A stretch of 16,167 bases of DNA from Chloroflexota bacterium (GCA_005879655.1 VBJK01000066.1:1-16167); one strand, 5' to 3'. Shown: positions 6,369 to 14,909, numbered from the stretch's first letter. The notes: a model not told the origin generated them from the letters alone. Program-made: numbers and translations.

Positions 6369-9176
6369 CTATAATTCCTCCCCTGCTTCGTGAGCTTTCT
6401 GTAAAACACTTGCATCGTTATCAGACTCTCTCCTATCTACAAAAGAGGTCTTCTCAGGAACAACAGAATATGGATGAACTGGCAACGTGAAGCGGAAGCA
6501 TGATCCTATAGCCTTCGTTGCTTCTTGCACATCAGACACTCCTTCGACCCAGATACGCCCCTGATGCGCTTCAATAATTCCTCGACAAATAGCTAATCCT
6601 AAACCATCACCATATGAGCGCAAACTATAAAATGACTTAAAGATATGCTCACGCTCACGCTCAGGAATTTCTTGACCATGGTCAATCACTTGGGCATGCA
6701 ATAGAGTATCAATACACTCCAATTTGATGACAATCTCTGTATGCGCCGGACTGTGATGTACGGCATTTTCTAGCAAGTTATAAAACACACGCTCCAGTTG
6801 TACATGATCCGCAAGCACCAATGGCAGTGCCGCTTGAAACTCCATGCGCAAGCTATGGTTCGCTAGGACGCGCTTCATTTTGGCGAGCGTCCCATGCACT
6901 ACTTCTACAACGTCGCACCACTCCTTTTCAAGGCTCAAGGCACCCATCTCAATGCGCGACAAATCAACTAGAGCATTTACTAAAACCGTGAGATGATCCG
7001 TTTCAGCTTCTATATCTTCTAGCATGGCACGCCAATCATGCTCTTCCCACGCGACATCGGACTGTAATAAGCCAGTCACAGCAGCTTTGATGGTCGTTAA
7101 GGGAGTGCGCAAGTCGTGTGAGACGGAGGAGAGCAGTGCTGAACGATTCTTCTCGTCACGCACCTGTTCCGTGACATCTCGTATATGTAGGATATTTGCA
7201 ATTAAAACGCCTTTGGGATCATAAAGCGGATAGTGCTTGAACTGATAATGATAATCAGAAGAAACATCCTCTGAACGTTTCATTCTGGCTCTGTTCATAG
7301 CTGTCTGTTCAGGAAACTGCTCCTGTATTGGTTCAGCCGCGAGCACACAACGCACTTCTTGCCGTTGTGCACTACCTTGCACCACATCATGCAGATAACG
7401 CCGTATTTCATCGGCATTGCGTACGCCAGGTAGCAGATTAGCGAAAATGCTCTCTATAGGTTCCGAGAGATCGGCCTGTTGTGTTGTCCCAAAAAGTTGA
7501 CTCGCGTATGATCCCGTTTTGAGGGGCTTGCCACATAACAATGCTGCTGCTGGATTCATATACTGGCAAATGCCATTGAGATCGACTACAAACCAGGCAT
7601 CTTTGACATCATAGGCAGTTTGCTTAAACTGCATGATGAAGCGCCCCCATTCGCCTACTATGCCGGTACGAATCAACGCCTCTTCTACATTGCGCGTCAA
7701 CATGAGCAGGGTATCGGCGAGCATTTCTTTCTGCTCTTCCAAGGGCTTTTTTTGTTCGGGGACTAGCTGTACTTGTGAGGCCAAAACTGGGGGCAGGCCA
7801 TCTGACGCCTCATTATCTACTTCCGGGGCACTTCCACTCCGGTCAGCAGCAATCATAGCTTGTAGATCCTGCTCCTCTGTAGTGAGCAGATGAGCACTGA
7901 CGAAGTGTAACAGGCTGGAGAAGCTCACACCAAATGTACGCTGTGTCTCTTCACGAACACGGGCAAACATTTCAAGCTCTTTTAGACATTGCCCACGCAA
8001 GGCTTGCTCGTCAACATTCCCCGCAACGCTGGCTTCGTCGATGGTTTGTGCTCCAGACAAATTCTGCACATAGATCTGCTCAAATTGCTCGATAGTTTTT
8101 TGAAAACGGCTACGGCGCTGTGCCGCTTCGAGCTGTATCCCATTATGGATGGCCACCGTTACTTGGCTGGCAAACAGGGAGAGAATATCCGTTTTCAGCG
8201 GCGTAAAGCCACCTGGCTCTGGCGAGCAGAGCAGTAGAGCGCCAAAAACGGTGGTTTCCGTTACTAACGGATAGCAGAATATAGAATGAACGCCCAGCTC
8301 CGTGGCAAAGATACGGCTATCGGGAAAATTCGTATCCACTGCTATATCATGAGAAACGTGAGGCTGACGACGTAGTAATGTGCGGCCAATAATACAGGTC
8401 TCTCGCACCGATGACGGACGACCCAATACCCGGCTTACGGCGGCTGCATCCAATCCTGATTGAGCAGCTAATGACAACCGTCCCTCACGTCCATCATGCA
8501 TGATGATCATTGATGCTACATCCAGTGTATTTGCGATACCAACCACAATTTGATTGAAGATAGCAGAAAGATCCATCTTCGCGTTTAAAGCGCGCGTGAC
8601 ATCTTTGAGCACCTGACGCTGCCGGTCTTGAATCGCTACCGTCCCACCCAGCTGAGCACTTTCAATCGCCGTTGCTAATACGCGAGCGACAGCGTTAACA
8701 AAGCGTTGGAGTGTCGTGTCATCATACGTGTGAACAACGGTACTTCCTAATTCAAGCGTACCCAAGACACGATCTTCAACCATTAGAGGTGCAATCAATG
8801 TCGAACGCAATTGCTGGGAACCAACGAGCAGGGCATCACCACAGCAGGCAGGTGAACCCTCAAGGCCATTGGGATGGTCTCTCACAATGAGGTTTGGAGC
8901 AGACAGAATCTGCTCTAGCATAGAGCCAGTGAGAGGATGCTGATGATGAGAGGCGCGCCAAGCACCTCTCTCTCGCTGGCAGACAGTTACACGCACCGCC
9001 TGACGATCATAGCGCAAAAGTCCTATTCCAAATATATCGAACGGTATCGCTTGTTCTAACTCTACCGCTAGACTGGTATAATCAGGTTTTACTCCGCGCA
9101 CACTAGACACGATACGTGCAACACGCTCAACAAGTGCAGACTTTTCTAGTATGTCTGTATCAATTTTCGCTTCCAT
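6369..9176 (-). CDS. Soluble GAF-GAF-PAS sensor histidine kinase, KdpD-like catalytic core
   Basis: A 935-residue kinase with no membrane segment, so the signal is probably cytoplasmic. Domains in order: GAF-like (about 15-175), GAF (about 185-346), a helical linker (350-505), a PAS-like region (about 510-670, with WFVVDLNGICQYMNPAAALL), HisKA with phosphoacceptor H687 (SSVSHDLRTPLTTIK) and HATPase_c with N804 (NLLENAVHHSP), an F-box (HIFKSFY) and G2 (GDGLGLAI). The G1 motif reads DHGQEIP where DxGxGIP is usual, so the second glycine is replaced by glutamate. A Cys-Cys pair at 111-112 in the first GAF domain could be redox- or ligand-relevant, but this is speculation. HisKA and HATPase resemble KdpD, without the KdpD N-terminal domain or transmembrane region. 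Its partner is the adjacent regulator. Confidence 0.93.
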   Translation of the reverse strand: MEAKIDTDILEKSALVERVARIVSSVRGVKPDYTSLAVELEQAIPFDIFGIGLLRYDRQAVRVTVCQRERGAWRASHHQHPLTGSMLEQILSAPNLIVRDHPNGLEGSPACCGDALLVGSQQLRSTLIAPLMVEDRVLGTLELGSTVVHTYDDTTLQRFVNAVARVLATAIESAQLGGTVAIQDRQRQVLKDVTRALNAKMDLSAIFNQIVVGIANTLDVASMIIMHDGREGRLSLAAQSGLDAAAVSRVLGRPSSVRETCIIGRTLLRRQPHVSHDIAVDTNFPDSRIFATELGVHSIFCYPLVTETTVFGALLLCSPEPGGFTPLKTDILSLFASQVTVAIHNGIQLEAAQRRSRFQKTIEQFEQIYVQNLSGAQTIDEASVAGNVDEQALRGQCLKELEMFARVREETQRTFGVSFSSLLHFVSAHLLTTEEQDLQAMIAADRSGSAPEVDNEASDGLPPVLASQVQLVPEQKKPLEEQKEMLADTLLMLTRNVEEALIRTGIVGEWGRFIMQFKQTAYDVKDAWFVVDLNGICQYMNPAAALLCGKPLKTGSYASQLFGTTQQADLSEPIESIFANLLPGVRNADEIRRYLHDVVQGSAQRQEVRCVLAAEPIQEQFPEQTAMNRARMKRSEDVSSDYHYQFKHYPLYDPKGVLIANILHIRDVTEQVRDEKNRSALLSSVSHDLRTPLTTIKAAVTGLLQSDVAWEEHDWRAMLEDIEAETDHLTVLVNALVDLSRIEMGALSLEKEWCDVVEVVHGTLAKMKRVLANHSLRMEFQAALPLVLADHVQLERVFYNLLENAVHHSPAHTEIVIKLECIDTLLHAQVIDHGQEIPEREREHIFKSFYSLRSYGDGLGLAICRGIIEAHQGRIWVEGVSDVQEATKAIGSCFRFTLPVHPYSVVPEKTSFVDRRESDNDASVLQKAHEAGEEL

Positions 9177-9301
9177 TGCTCTCTGTCAGTCCTTGCCGAC
9201 CACATAGTTGCAAACGACATTCTTGTCTGATCCATCTTGCATAGAGTTGTGAGGGCTATACACAAGCACAGTGCCCCCAAAGAAACAACATTACTGAATA
9301 C

Positions 9302-9307
9302 ATTATA
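9302..9307 (-). promoter_or_regulatory. Possible -10 element for the kinase/regulator operon
   Basis: The minus strand reads TATAAT here, about 125 bases upstream of the kinase ATG. No good -35 hexamer is found at 16-18 bases, so the call rests on the -10 alone. The gap 9177-9325 holds nothing else that I can assign. Confidence 0.3.
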
Positions 9308-9325
9308 AACACTGAAACAACACTC

Positions 9326-9670
9326 CTACATAGATGATAAACAACGTGAAGTACCCCTAAGCTTTCGCCCAGGAGCTTCTACAGGTTTCCCTGTTGGCTC
9401 CTTCCAAACCAAAAGGTGTTGTTTCCCTTTGCACAGGATATTAACTGCTGCATTTGTGTCTCTATCTAGCTCACACCCACATTCGCATGAATGCCAACGT
9501 ACAGATAGCTCTTTCTTGCGAATAGTACCACATCCGCTGCATGCTTGGCTAGTATATCTGGGGTCCACTTTCACAATAGTACGACCGGCCCATGCTGCCT
9601 TGTACGTACACATCTGTTGAAAGGTGCCCCATCCAGCGTCTAATATTGATTTATTGGCGTGCTGTCTTCG
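9326..9670 (-). pseudogene. tnpB: TnpB (IS200/IS605 OrfB) C-terminal remnant
   Basis: An open minus-strand frame of about 114 codons encodes the end of a TnpB nuclease. It contains KSILDAGWGTFQQMCTYK, AGRTIVKVDPRYTSQACSGCG, the zinc ribbon (C-x2-C then C-x-C) and the last RuvC motif, LDRDTNAAVNIL. Intact TnpB proteins are about 350-420 residues, so the N-terminal two thirds, including the other RuvC catalytic residues, are missing. The frame is closed upstream by TAA at 9671-9673. An ATG at 9613 lies inside the domain and is not a real start. No tnpA is seen. The frame appears to read past the element's inferred right end (near 9346) into flanking DNA for its last six codons. This is a dead insertion-sequence relic. 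Confidence 0.85.
9346..9402 (-). ncRNA. Putative omega-RNA scaffold/right end of the IS605-type relic
   Basis: Overlapping the tnpB 3' end, the minus strand folds as an outer stem AGGAGC/GCTCCT (9397-9402 with 9371-9376) enclosing ACAGG-GAAA-CCTGT (9381-9394), which is capped by a GNRA-type loop. An alternative stem pairs GAAGCTCC with GGGGTACTTC nearer the end. The segment closes with TTCAC at 9346-9350, similar to right-end sequences of IS605-type elements. In this family the 3' end of tnpB encodes the guide-RNA scaffold, and the bases just beyond the end (about 9326-9345 here) would be the guide. The structure is seen; the RNA identity is inferred. Confidence 0.45.
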
Positions 9671-9846
9671 TTATGAATCTTCTGTCCGCTGTTTGAGGGC
9701 TTTCACCGTTTGGTCAAGCCGGTAATTTAGCTTTTGCACCTCTGCACTGTTCCACCAAGGTTGTAGCTCTGCTCTTGCTTTGCGTCAATAACCTCAATAG
9801 CAACAACGGTTTTGCGTAGAGTAATGAGTTCTTTGATGCCCCAAGC
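9671..9846 (-). pseudogene. Degraded 3' fragment of an unidentified gene
   Basis: Between the AttH-like stop and the tnpB relic, two overlapping minus-strand frames look protein-like but neither has a start. The frame from 9846 gives WGIKELITLRKTVVAIEVID and stops at 9727. The next frame, open from 9784, gives ELQPWWNSAEVQKLNYRLDQ and ends at TAA 9671-9673. Joined by one frameshift near 9780 they would form one helical C-terminus of about 58 residues. I do not recognise the family. It is probably a relic broken when the IS element inserted or was deleted. Confidence 0.35.
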
Positions 9847-10968
9847 TCAACTTCCACGTTTTGCGTACCCCGTTAACTCAACATAGCCCAGGCCATCCAC
9901 GGGCTTGCCAGCATACTGTCCCTCAAGAGTGACGGCCCCCTCCCAATAGGTGTTTCCCGTGGAATTGAGCGTTACCAGTTCTTGATCTTTTAATTGTGGA
10001 ACAATGGTCAAACTCATAGGTAAGTGCGGATCGTCAATAGTAAGCCGCCAACCAGAAGGATAGGTAATGCCAGTGATAGGACTTGCCCATTTATCCAGCA
10101 CTGTCACATGTAATGCATTGCCAGAGAGTAAGTGATCGAGACCATCGGCGTCAATGTAGCCAACATAGGTTGAGAGTGTCCGGCCAGTTGCATCGCGAAT
10201 GAGGTAGACCATCATCTCGGTATTGTCATTCAATTGTATGCTATACCAATCCCAACCACTATCACCCAGCGTCAAGAAATTTCCCCACTGATGATCCATC
10301 CACGCCTGACCCTCGATACTGAGTTGCTGACCGTGATCAACAATTGTCCCAGTCACTGCCATGCGGGTACGCGAATAGTAGTATGAATATCCCGCCAAAC
10401 CATAGGTAATGAGACCATTACCATTATGCAATGTTGGTGGCTTGCGTCCCACTAGCTGCAAATTGATGGCATAGTCCTTCATCGCTGCGACCAGCTGATC
10501 TTGTCCATTTAAGCCTTGCACAGACCAGTCCCCTACGCGCACATCAATACCCCTTGCTCCGCTAAGAACCGGTGTAGACGACGTAATACGCCGCTGATCG
10601 TAATGGAACTCACCGCGTGTGATGTCGCTGATCGCAAAATGCGCCAGATAGATGGGTAGGAAATTACCGCGCGCTACTTGGAAGACAACTAGCTCAAAGC
10701 CATAGCTGTGCTGCTGACCATCTGCTTGGGTCGCTACAAAATGCCCTGTATAATACCACCACTCGGTGAGATTGTTATGCGCTCCTTCATCCTCTGGCAA
10801 GCGAATAGGTGGTAGCTGCTGTGCTACCTGTTTCTCACTTACTGGCGGTAATTGCTGTGAGGTACTAATCACGCCAGGAAAAGAACAGGAGGAGAGCATG
10901 ATTCCTAATAATAGACAAATTGTCGGAAAGTTCGCAAAGCGCTGCTTATATCTCAATACTCCACTCAT
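9847..10968 (-). CDS. AttH/CrtC-like lipocalin-fold lipoprotein
   Basis: A 373-residue protein with an N-terminal signal ending in a lipobox (LSSC, Cys28), so it should be a lipoprotein outside the cytoplasmic membrane. The mature part matches the AttH/carotenoid-1,2-hydratase-like superfamily, with EWWYYTGHF (about 69-77), YGFELVVFQ, MDHQWGNF (about 225), GWDWYSIQLNDN and a closing DGLGYVELTGYAK. Family members include CrtC, but most AttH-like proteins have no known reaction, so I assign no substrate. The ATG overlaps the exporter's TAA as TAATG, with GGAGGAG just upstream, so the two proteins are made together. AttH-like genes elsewhere often sit beside ABC-type permeases; here the partner is an MMPL/RND exporter, which suggests handling of a hydrophobic substrate. 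No carotenoid biosynthesis genes are in the window. Confidence 0.88.
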   Translation of the reverse strand: MSGVLRYKQRFANFPTICLLLGIMLSSCSFPGVISTSQQLPPVSEKQVAQQLPPIRLPEDEGAHNNLTEWWYYTGHFVATQADGQQHSYGFELVVFQVARGNFLPIYLAHFAISDITRGEFHYDQRRITSSTPVLSGARGIDVRVGDWSVQGLNGQDQLVAAMKDYAINLQLVGRKPPTLHNGNGLITYGLAGYSYYYSRTRMAVTGTIVDHGQQLSIEGQAWMDHQWGNFLTLGDSGWDWYSIQLNDNTEMMVYLIRDATGRTLSTYVGYIDADGLDHLLSGNALHVTVLDKWASPITGITYPSGWRLTIDDPHLPMSLTIVPQLKDQELVTLNSTGNTYWEGAVTLEGQYAGKPVDGLGYVELTGYAKRGS

Positions 10969-13286
10969 TAGTCTCCTCCAACTTGTACATCTCGCTGTTT
11001 ATCTTTCAGCGTCTTATCATCCTGCACACATGCACGTTCAGTGGTCAGCACTTCAGCTAAAGCAGGAGGACGGTGCTGGACGCCAACAAAAGGCAACCAC
11101 CAGTTCCAATCACCCAACAAGCGCATTGTTGCCGGAACCAGCAGACCACGCACCAATGTTGCATCTAAGATAACGGCTAAGGCCATACCAAGCCCCAACG
11201 CTTTCACTAAGATCATATCTGCGGTGGCAAAACAGGCGCTCACGACAATCACAATGACTGCTGCACTGGTAATAATAGCTCCACTACGCTGCAAACCGAG
11301 CGCGACAGCTTGTGTATTGTCACCAGTCTGCCAGAAAGCTTCCTGCACACGCGAGAGCAGAAAGACCTCGTAGTCCATGGAGAGGCCAAACAGCGAACAG
11401 AAGAGCAAAATGGGGCTGGACGCTTCCACAAAGCCCAGTGGCGTAAAACCAAGGAGTTGATGTAAGAAGCCGTTCTGAAAAATGACGACTAATGCCCCAT
11501 AACTCGCCGTAATCGAGAGTGTGTTCATCACGATTGCTTTGAGTGGCAGCACCACTGAGCGAAACAAGAAAAGCAGGACAATGTAGGTCGTTAGGGCCAC
11601 AATCAGTATTGCTCTGGGAAAATCCGTATAGAGGGTATCTACATAGTCCATATTGCCTGCCGTCGCGCCATCTACCAGCACAGAGATACCATGCCCCGCA
11701 GACGTATTGCGTATCGTGAGCACCAACTCTTGCGAGTGTGGATCAACCATGCCGTACTTGCTGACTACTTGCACCATCATGGTATTGCCCGCCACGGTAG
11801 ATCTGGCGAAAGCGGCAAGATAGGGGTCGCTAATCTGTTGCGCATGAGTATACAGCAATTCGTACTGCTCTAAGGTGAAACGAGGATCAGCGCTGACAAT
11901 ACTATCCACACGCTCCACACGAGGATCGGCCTCAATGCGCTTGACATAGTAATACAGATCACGAATATTGTCCGGCAACATCACGTCGCCTTTCGTCTGT
12001 ACAGCTAGAATGATCGGTGTCGTTTCGCGCTGATTAAAATGTTGAGCGAGCAGACTGAAAGCCTGGCGCGATGGGACATCCGCTGGCAAAATGGAGGCGT
12101 CAGGCGCGGAGAAGCGTACGCCCAGAAAGGGGAGGCCAAAGCCAAGCAACAGGCATAGTACCGGCAGGAATACACGCACAGGATAGCGCATCACCAACTG
12201 CGAGAGTCGATACCAGAAACCATGCTCTAGCTCACTCCGGCTACCAGTTGAACGTCTCCACAAACGCGGCAAACGTACCGGCCAAGCATTCACTTTGAGA
12301 CCCATGATGGAGAGGATCGCAGGTAAGAGTGTCAAAGCGGCCAGTACAGCTAACATGACCACCATGACGCCACCCATACCAACTGAGCGCAGCATATTAA
12401 TGCGAAAGAATATTAAGCCGAAGAGGCCGATAGAGACAGTTAAACCAGAGAAAGCCACAGCACGCCCAGCAGTCGTTACCGTCACTACGACTGCCTCATC
12501 AATATCCCGCCCATGCGCTATCTCTTCCCGAAAACGACTGACCATGAATAACGAATAGTCTACGCCCAAGCCAAGACCAAAGAGCGTGGTAATGTTCAAG
12601 ACGAAGATAGATAATTCGGTGAGATGACCAAGCCCGAAGATTAAGGCGAGCGAGACAACCACGGCAAAGCCACCCACTAATGCGGGGAGCAGGGCCGCGA
12701 TCACTGACCGAAAGACAAACAGTAGTGCAATAAGTGCAAAAGGAAAGGCAAGCAGTTCGGCACGACGTAAATCTCGTTCACTGACGGACTTGATATCTTC
12801 GTAGAAAACGGGACCGCCCCCAATACGGTATTGCAGATCCGGCACAGCTTGCAGGCGCTGTTCTAACTCAGGTAATAACTTGGGAGCGCTATCGGGATTG
12901 GGCTTGAGTTCGATATTCACGTATGCGGCCTTACGGTTCTGTGCGATCTGACGGGGGTTATCCTCAAAAGTGACAATACGTGCCAGCTCAGACCAGCCGT
13001 TGATGCGTGTTAATGACTGTTGAACCTCTTGCACAAATTGTGGATCATCTACGGTATACCGCTCACTGGTATAAATAACCTGTACGATGGTCAGGTTGAG
13101 ATGCAGTTTCTGCACGAGCAGATCAATCGCCTTTTGCGACTCGGCATCAGGGTTGTAAAGGCCACCTGAACGTAATACCTGACTTGCCTGTGGGGCAAAA
13201 GGGAGGGCAACAATGACGGCAACCATCCAGCAACCCACGATCCACCAGCGGTAACGAGTGGCTATCTTGCCTAGATGGACGAACAT
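10968..13286 (-). CDS. MMPL-family RND-type membrane transporter
   Basis: A 772-residue integral membrane protein with the duplicated MMPL layout: TM1 (about 14-32), an outer domain (33-175), five TMs (about 178-330), a cytoplasmic linker, TM7 (about 370-390), a second outer domain (391-555) and five TMs (about 558-720). Each half has the proton-relay motif GxxxDY: GLGVDYSLF (D243) and GLSMDYEVF (D638). A polar tail of about 45 residues follows. Family members (mycobacterial MmpL, actinobacterial homologues, hopanoid transporter HpnN) export lipids or other hydrophobic compounds using proton flow; the substrate here is unknown. The ATG at 13286 has AAAGG 7 bases upstream and lies about 83 bases after a predicted transcription start. 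It is the first gene of a two-gene operon with the AttH-like lipoprotein. Confidence 0.94.
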   Translation of the reverse strand: MFVHLGKIATRYRWWIVGCWMVAVIVALPFAPQASQVLRSGGLYNPDAESQKAIDLLVQKLHLNLTIVQVIYTSERYTVDDPQFVQEVQQSLTRINGWSELARIVTFEDNPRQIAQNRKAAYVNIELKPNPDSAPKLLPELEQRLQAVPDLQYRIGGGPVFYEDIKSVSERDLRRAELLAFPFALIALLFVFRSVIAALLPALVGGFAVVVSLALIFGLGHLTELSIFVLNITTLFGLGLGVDYSLFMVSRFREEIAHGRDIDEAVVVTVTTAGRAVAFSGLTVSIGLFGLIFFRINMLRSVGMGGVMVVMLAVLAALTLLPAILSIMGLKVNAWPVRLPRLWRRSTGSRSELEHGFWYRLSQLVMRYPVRVFLPVLCLLLGFGLPFLGVRFSAPDASILPADVPSRQAFSLLAQHFNQRETTPIILAVQTKGDVMLPDNIRDLYYYVKRIEADPRVERVDSIVSADPRFTLEQYELLYTHAQQISDPYLAAFARSTVAGNTMMVQVVSKYGMVDPHSQELVLTIRNTSAGHGISVLVDGATAGNMDYVDTLYTDFPRAILIVALTTYIVLLFLFRSVVLPLKAIVMNTLSITASYGALVVIFQNGFLHQLLGFTPLGFVEASSPILLFCSLFGLSMDYEVFLLSRVQEAFWQTGDNTQAVALGLQRSGAIITSAAVIVIVVSACFATADMILVKALGLGMALAVILDATLVRGLLVPATMRLLGDWNWWLPFVGVQHRPPALAEVLTTERACVQDDKTLKDKQRDVQVGGD

Positions 13287-13375
13287 TGCAAAACCTTTCT
13301 TGTTGCGGATATGGCGTTTTCTTTTGTGCCGCTGGGCAGAGCAGAGTGCGGCGCAGATGATATCTCTTATTGGGA

Positions 13376-13384
13376 ATCATAGCA
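13376..13384 (-). promoter_or_regulatory. Extended -10 promoter for the MMPL-attH operon
   Basis: The minus strand reads TGC-TATGAT (TGn extended -10, hexamer at 13376-13381). The -35 region is weak (TGGCTA at 17 bases), as is common with extended -10 promoters. The predicted start near 13369 gives a leader of about 83 bases before the exporter ATG. Confidence 0.5.
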
Positions 13385-13400
13385 TGAACTTACTATGCTA
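13380..13400. promoter_or_regulatory. Inverted repeat over the MMPL promoter -10 (possible operator)
   Basis: TAGCAT-9 bases-ATGCTA forms a 6-base dyad covering part of the extended -10 and the spacer of the exporter promoter. This layout fits a dimeric repressor site, for example of TetR or MarR type, which often control MMPL exporters. No such regulator gene is in the window, so the binding protein is unknown. Confidence 0.4.
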
Positions 13401-13492
13401 GCCAGGAAAGAGATAGCGGTGAATAACCGTTTTTGAATCTTCTTTTGATGATCTTATCTTATACCAAAACATCAGAATTATGAAATTCCTTC

Positions 13493-13521
13493 TATACATA
13501 AAACAATAGCAGTGATATAAT
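13493..13521 (+). promoter_or_regulatory. Promoter of the membrane-anchored ATPase gene
   Basis: TATACA (4 of 6 to the consensus -35) at 13493-13498, a 17-base spacer ending in TGA, and a perfect TATAAT at 13516-13521 (extended -10). The predicted start near 13528 gives a leader of about 38 bases to the ATG at 13566. The surrounding DNA is A/T-rich. It diverges from the exporter promoter about 110 bases away. Confidence 0.6.
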
Positions 13522-13565
13522 TAGATATCTATAGAAAAATCTCATTCTTCTAGGGAGTATTGAAG

Positions 13566-14780
13566 ATGCAACAACAGGGGCAGCTTAGTTGGAAAGATAG
13601 AAGACGTCAGAGGCGTAAGTGGAACATCTTTGGGAGTGCAGCATTTGTTATCATCATCTCCATTATCATAACCGCCACTTTCAGTCTAATTGGTACGCTT
13701 TCTCCTACTACAGGTACTGCAATAATTGGAAGTGTAGCACTTTTGCTTACCTTTCTGACTTGGCGATATCCGCGTCCACCGGCCCTACCAACGTCCGCCC
13801 CGAGTGCCGGGGTGGACACAGTCACATTGCAAAACACAGGGAGTATAGCGATTGCACCTCCTGTAGTTACCGTGCCTGCTATTAGTCCTTTTAACGCGTT
13901 GGTAAGACTGCTTGACCCGAAGAATTTCTATGGAAGGTTAAGCGAACGAAGTACATTGGTAGAAAAAACTCGCCAGAAAGCATCGACCTCAATAGTAGGA
14001 CCACGCAGGATCGGCAAAACGTGGCTATTGCAATACTTGATGCTGGTCGCACCGACAGAATTGGGGGCAACTTATCATCTAGTGGATATGTCGGCGCAAT
14101 TGGCTGACTTTAACACACTGATTGATTTTGTTGAGTCCGTTTTCCAAGAGCTAAAGAAGCAGATGCAACCTGGAACGATAGAGAATACCATCCTGGAAGA
14201 ATCGTTAGTAGCGCTCAGGGAAGAGCAAGCGAAAGCTGAGCCTAATATACTCTCTGTGTTAGAGAGGGCCATGCGAAATCTTTCGCGAGAAGGAATCGTG
14301 TCAGTACTATGCATCGATGAATTTAACAGTATCACGAACAGTCCCCAGCGCAAAAGGCAATTTAATCTGGACTTTTTCAGGAGTTTACGTGGAATGGCAG
14401 ATAGCCAGAGCACGAGCTTGGTGCTAGTTATAGTCAGTCAAGACCCGCTGAAAAAGATAGTGGGGAGGGTTGGACACGAAAGCGGATTCTTTAACATCTT
14501 CAACCATATAAGGCTCGGATCTTTTAGTCTGGAGGAAGCAGAAGATTTTGTGCAGACGAAAGGGGATCAGGCCCAGTTTTGTGACCTTGAGAGAGATTAT
14601 CTACTGAAGCTGGGTGGAAGGGGGCGGTGGATATGGCGCAAGTACTGGCCGGTGCTGCTAGAGCAGGCAGGTGAAGTAATATGGTCACATAGAGCGCCTG
14701 TCACTGGTTATCACCAACCTGGAGAGAGGCAATATTGGAAAATGGTGAAAAGGAAAGTAGTAGAGAGATCGGTATTCTGA
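13566..14780 (+). CDS. Membrane-anchored P-loop ATPase (AAA/STAND-like), unknown function
   Basis: About 404 residues from the ATG at 13566, with AGGGAG 8 bases upstream; a TTG two codons earlier is too close to that site. A basic N-terminus (RRRQRRK) precedes two membrane segments (about 23-44 and 50-66) and a Pro/Ala/Thr-rich linker (68-108). The ATPase domain starts at NFYGRLSER (about 120). It has Walker A GPRRIGKTW (145-153, K151), Walker B VLCIDEFN (D251, E252) and a sensor-like strand LVLVIVSQDP (about 285-294). The ATPase part resembles archaeal/ORC-like and STAND ATPases (AAA_16 type) with both catalytic acidic residues present. The C-terminus (about 350-404) is short and shows no recognisable effector or repeat domain. 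It is clearly paralogous to the ATPase encoded about 400 bases downstream. Positive-inside topology places the ATPase in the cytoplasm. Function unknown; a signalling or defence role is only a guess. Confidence 0.82.
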   Translation: MQQQGQLSWKDRRRQRRKWNIFGSAAFVIIISIIITATFSLIGTLSPTTGTAIIGSVALLLTFLTWRYPRPPALPTSAPSAGVDTVTLQNTGSIAIAPPVVTVPAISPFNALVRLLDPKNFYGRLSERSTLVEKTRQKASTSIVGPRRIGKTWLLQYLMLVAPTELGATYHLVDMSAQLADFNTLIDFVESVFQELKKQMQPGTIENTILEESLVALREEQAKAEPNILSVLERAMRNLSREGIVSVLCIDEFNSITNSPQRKRQFNLDFFRSLRGMADSQSTSLVLVIVSQDPLKKIVGRVGHESGFFNIFNHIRLGSFSLEEAEDFVQTKGDQAQFCDLERDYLLKLGGRGRWIWRKYWPVLLEQAGEVIWSHRAPVTGYHQPGERQYWKMVKRKVVERSVF

Positions 14781-14909
14781 GGTATAATAGAGTCAGAGAT
14801 CTGAATAAACAAAGAGTACCAGTGGCTTATAAGACTCTTAAGAGGTGATGACAGATACTTGTTAAAGAGTATGGACAGCGCGACTTCTCAGAGAAATGGG
14901 TGAGGGATC

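Noticed and set aside
5656..9176. Calling the kinase/regulator pair KdpD/KdpE
   Set aside because: The kinase lacks the KdpD N-terminal and membrane regions and no potassium ATPase genes are present, so only the catalytic cores are KdpDE-like.
9847..10968. Carotenoid hydratase (CrtC) function
   Set aside because: Only the superfamily fold is supported; there are no carotenoid genes nearby and the lipobox suggests an outside location, unlike CrtC's usual setting.
14783..14788. TATAAT as a promoter for the small membrane ORF
   Set aside because: No -35 hexamer at 16-19 bases and no extended TG, and it sits right after the previous stop codon; too weak to call.
14835..14844. Palindrome CTCTTAAGAG as an operator or terminator
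   Set aside because: It is a single 10-base palindrome with no loop, T-run or second copy; such palindromes occur by chance.
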